Of a stretch of 6,853 nucleotides of DNA, positions 4,954 to 6,853 are shown piece by piece. The first letter of the stretch is position 1. Each line of letters opens with the position of its first letter. The notes beneath the pieces were generated by a model, which saw nothing but the letters and a program-made list of their open reading frames with translations, did not search any database and was not told the DNA's origin. The DNA comes from BM714 sp964644525 (GTDB lineage: Bacteria; Bacillota; Clostridia; Peptostreptococcales; BM714): the NCBI GenBank assembly GCA_964644525.1, contig CAZXWC010000083.1:1-6853 (forward strand). The letters are read 5' to 3'. The translations under genes were made by a program, and so were the position numbers.

Positions 4954-6033
4954 ATGACACGAAAATATGTACTCACAATCAATCCCGGTTCAACATCAAC
5001 AAAAGTGGCTCTTTTCGAAAATGAGGAAAATGTGAAACAGAATAATCTGACCCATTCACCACAAGAAATAGGAAGGTTTGAAAAAATAGCGGACCAGTAC
5101 CAATATAGGAAAGCAATAATACTTGACTGGCTTGCGTCCGAAGATGTTAAAACTGAAGAATTGAAAGCTGTTGTAGGAAGAGGAGGTCCTTTAAAATCCA
5201 TGCCAAGCGGTACATACAAGGTTACACCGTCAATGGTTGAGGACTTGAAAATAGGAATACAGGCGCAGCATGCGTCCAATTTAGGAGGAATAATTTCCAA
5301 GTCGATTGCGGATGAGGAGGGAGTAGAGGCCTTCATAGTAGATCCCGTTTCAGTAGATGAATTTGACGAAATCGCCAGGATTTCCGGAATTCCTGAAATA
5401 GAAAGAAAATCGCTGGTGCATGCTTTGAACATTAAAGCGGTAGCCTACATACTGGCAAAAGAAAAAGGCGTTGAACTTGAGGATTTGAATCTGATAGTTG
5501 CTCATTTGGGCGGAGGGATATCGATTGTTCCAATAAAGGGAAACAGAATTATCGATGCAAACAATGCCAATGACATGGGACCCTTTTCTCCCGAGCGTGC
5601 TGCAGGTTTGCCGGCAGGCGATTTGGCAAGGATGTGCTTCTCGGGTCAATACACTTATGGAGAATTGAAGAAAAAGTTGGCAGGCAAGGGCGGACTTGTA
5701 GCGTATCTTGGAACAAACGATGCCAGAGAAGTGGAAAAAATGATACTTTCCGGAGATGAAAAGGCAAAATTGGTTTTTGAGGCGATGGGATATCAGATAT
5801 CCAAAGAAATAGGGGCTTCGGCAGCCGTTCTCGGAGGAAAAGTAGACTATATTGTCCTTACGGGCGGATTGGCGCATTCAAATAGGCTGACGGGATATAT
5901 AAAGGAACATGTCGGATTCGTGGCTCCTGTTCTTGTAAAAGCCGGAGAGGATGAAATGTGGGCATTGAACCAGGGATACCAAAGGATTCTGTCGGGTGAA
6001 GCTGTGAAAATATATGAGGATGAGGTGGAGTAA
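4954..6033 (+). CDS. buk: Butyrate kinase
   Basis: Buk transfers phosphate from an acyl phosphate to ADP, giving the free acid (butyrate or a branched-chain relative) and ATP; the reaction is reversible. The protein has 359 residues, close to the family's usual 355 or so, and belongs to the cytoplasmic acetate/butyrate kinase (ASKHA) fold. Visible family signatures are the N-terminal phosphate-binding NPGSTSTK (10-17), GRGG (75-78), HALN (156-159), the phosphate-2 motif AHLGGGIS (183-190), GPFSPER (209-215), GKGGLVAYLGTND (244-256), the adenosine-site segment LTGGLAHS (302-309) and the C-terminal GEDEMWALNQGY (331-342). The start ATG follows SD GGGAGG at 4941-4946. It is the first gene after the sigma-54 promoter and abuts ptb. 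Sequence does not decide between straight and branched substrates. The order buk-ptb is the reverse of the classical ptb-buk of Clostridium acetobutylicum. Confidence 0.95.
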   Translation: MTRKYVLTINPGSTSTKVALFENEENVKQNNLTHSPQEIGRFEKIADQYQYRKAIILDWLASEDVKTEELKAVVGRGGPLKSMPSGTYKVTPSMVEDLKIGIQAQHASNLGGIISKSIADEEGVEAFIVDPVSVDEFDEIARISGIPEIERKSLVHALNIKAVAYILAKEKGVELEDLNLIVAHLGGGISIVPIKGNRIIDANNANDMGPFSPERAAGLPAGDLARMCFSGQYTYGELKKKLAGKGGLVAYLGTNDAREVEKMILSGDEKAKLVFEAMGYQISKEIGASAAVLGGKVDYIVLTGGLAHSNRLTGYIKEHVGFVAPVLVKAGEDEMWALNQGYQRILSGEAVKIYEDEVE

Positions 6034-6853
6034 ATGATAAGAAGCTTTGACGAGGTTTTGAAAATTGCGGCGGAGAGAGGGCCAAAGACAATTGCGGTTG
6101 CATGTGCCGAGGACGCTGAGGTATTGACTGCTATTGAAACAGCCAGGGAAAAAGGCGTTGCAAAAGCAGTACTGGTGGGGAACAGTGAAAAAATAAAATC
6201 GATTTGTTTCGACAAGGAAATTTCGCTTGAAGATTATGACGTGATAGACATAAAAGACATGGCCGAGGCTTCTCTTAAGGCTGTTGAACTTGTTTCTTCC
6301 GGAAAAGCCGACATTTTGATGAAAGGTCTTGTGGACACGTCAATACTCCTCAAGGCAGTATTGAATAAAGAGGTCGGACTAAGGACCGGAAGCGTTCTGA
6401 GCCATGTTGCAGTTTTCGACATAAAGGGATATGACCGCCTGTTTTTTATTACCGATGCAGCAATGGGAATAGCTCCGGATCTTGAAGGAAAAAAGAAAAT
6501 ATTGCAGAATGCTGTAAAAGCCGCGCAGGCTTTGGACATCGAAGTTCCCAAGGTTGCTGTAGTATGCGCAAAGGAAAAGGTCAATCCCAAAATGCCTTGC
6601 ACATTGGATGCGGAGGAGCTTCAGAAGATGAATGAATCGGGAGAGATAAGTGGATGCATTGTGGGAGGACCCTTTGCTCTTGACAATGCTGTCTCTAAAG
6701 AAGCGGCCGAGCATAAAGGCGTTACCCATCCGGGTGCGGGTGAAGCGGATATCCTTCTTGTACCCAACATAGAGTCCGGAAACATACTTTACAAGGCTTT
6801 GGTTTTCTTTGCGGAAACAAAGAATGCCGGAATACTTGTAGGAACAAAGGCGC
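6034..6853 (+). CDS. ptb: Phosphate butyryltransferase, 3' end outside the window
   Basis: Ptb exchanges CoA of butyryl-CoA (or a related acyl-CoA) for phosphate, giving the acyl phosphate that Buk uses to make ATP. The open frame runs off the window with 273 codons visible; the family is about 300 residues, so some 30 are missing. Features of the PTA/PTB family are ADILMKGLVDTS (92-103), LSHVAVFD (122-129), FFITDAAM (137-144) and the C-terminal signature region HPGAGEADILLVPN...SGNILYKAL (232-255). It lacks the long N-terminal extension of Pta-type phosphate acetyltransferases, and the neighbouring buk supports the Ptb assignment. The ATG begins at the base after the buk TAA, with SD-like GAGGTGGAG (6022-6030) inside the end of buk. 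The two are therefore tightly coupled and share the sigma-54 promoter. Confidence 0.94.
   Translation, partial: MIRSFDEVLKIAAERGPKTIAVACAEDAEVLTAIETAREKGVAKAVLVGNSEKIKSICFDKEISLEDYDVIDIKDMAEASLKAVELVSSGKADILMKGLVDTSILLKAVLNKEVGLRTGSVLSHVAVFDIKGYDRLFFITDAAMGIAPDLEGKKKILQNAVKAAQALDIEVPKVAVVCAKEKVNPKMPCTLDAEELQKMNESGEISGCIVGGPFALDNAVSKEAAEHKGVTHPGAGEADILLVPNIESGNILYKALVFFAETKNAGILVGTKA

Noticed and set aside
1..6853. Mobile element, phage attachment site or recent gene transfer next to the tRNA genes
   Set aside because: I see no integrase, transposase, direct repeat of a tRNA 3' end or abrupt change in base use. The genes look like ordinary chromosomal ones.

Overview
The window looks like chromosomal DNA from an anaerobic low-GC Firmicute of class Clostridia. 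The evidence is AT-rich intergenic DNA, strong Shine-Dalgarno (SD) sequences such as AAAGGAGGG, tRNA genes with encoded CCA ends, a cdaA-cdaR pair, and a sigma-54-controlled butyrate kinase / phosphate butyryltransferase module. The genus cannot be fixed from the sequence alone. All supported genes are on the + strand.

Layout. Positions 1-238 hold the end of a tRNA cluster: Arg-TCT (5' end cut by the window), Ser-CGA and Phe-GAA, closed by an intrinsic terminator. An extended -10 promoter then drives a small five-helix YdcZ/DUF606-type membrane protein (355-801). A 115-base intergenic region leads into cdaA (917-1738), the membrane diadenylate cyclase that makes c-di-AMP, which overlaps cdaR/ybbR (1731-2990), its YbbR-domain regulator. 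Thirty-five bases later comes a sigma-54 enhancer-binding protein with two PAS domains, an AAA+ core and a Fis-type HTH (3026-4753). A 200-base control region (4754-4953) separates it from buk (4954-6033), which is followed with no gap by ptb (from 6034, cut off by the window end).

How it works together. The region between the regulator gene and buk carries three perfect copies of TGCAA-N4-TTGCA, the first across the regulator's stop codon. Then come a strong intrinsic terminator and a near-consensus sigma-54 promoter (TTGGCAT-N5-TTGCA), 32 bases before the buk start codon. The simplest reading is a local circuit: the PAS-containing activator binds the three sites about 125-170 bases upstream of the start point and opens the sigma-54 promoter of buk-ptb. 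Ptb and Buk interconvert acyl-CoA and free acid through the acyl phosphate and make ATP. By analogy with the BkdR/SigL system of Bacillus subtilis, the substrates may include branched-chain acyl-CoAs from amino acid breakdown as well as butyryl-CoA. A fourth perfect copy of the 14-base motif lies at 802-815, between the YdcZ-type gene and cdaA, with no visible sigma-54 promoter. It is the least explained signal in the window.
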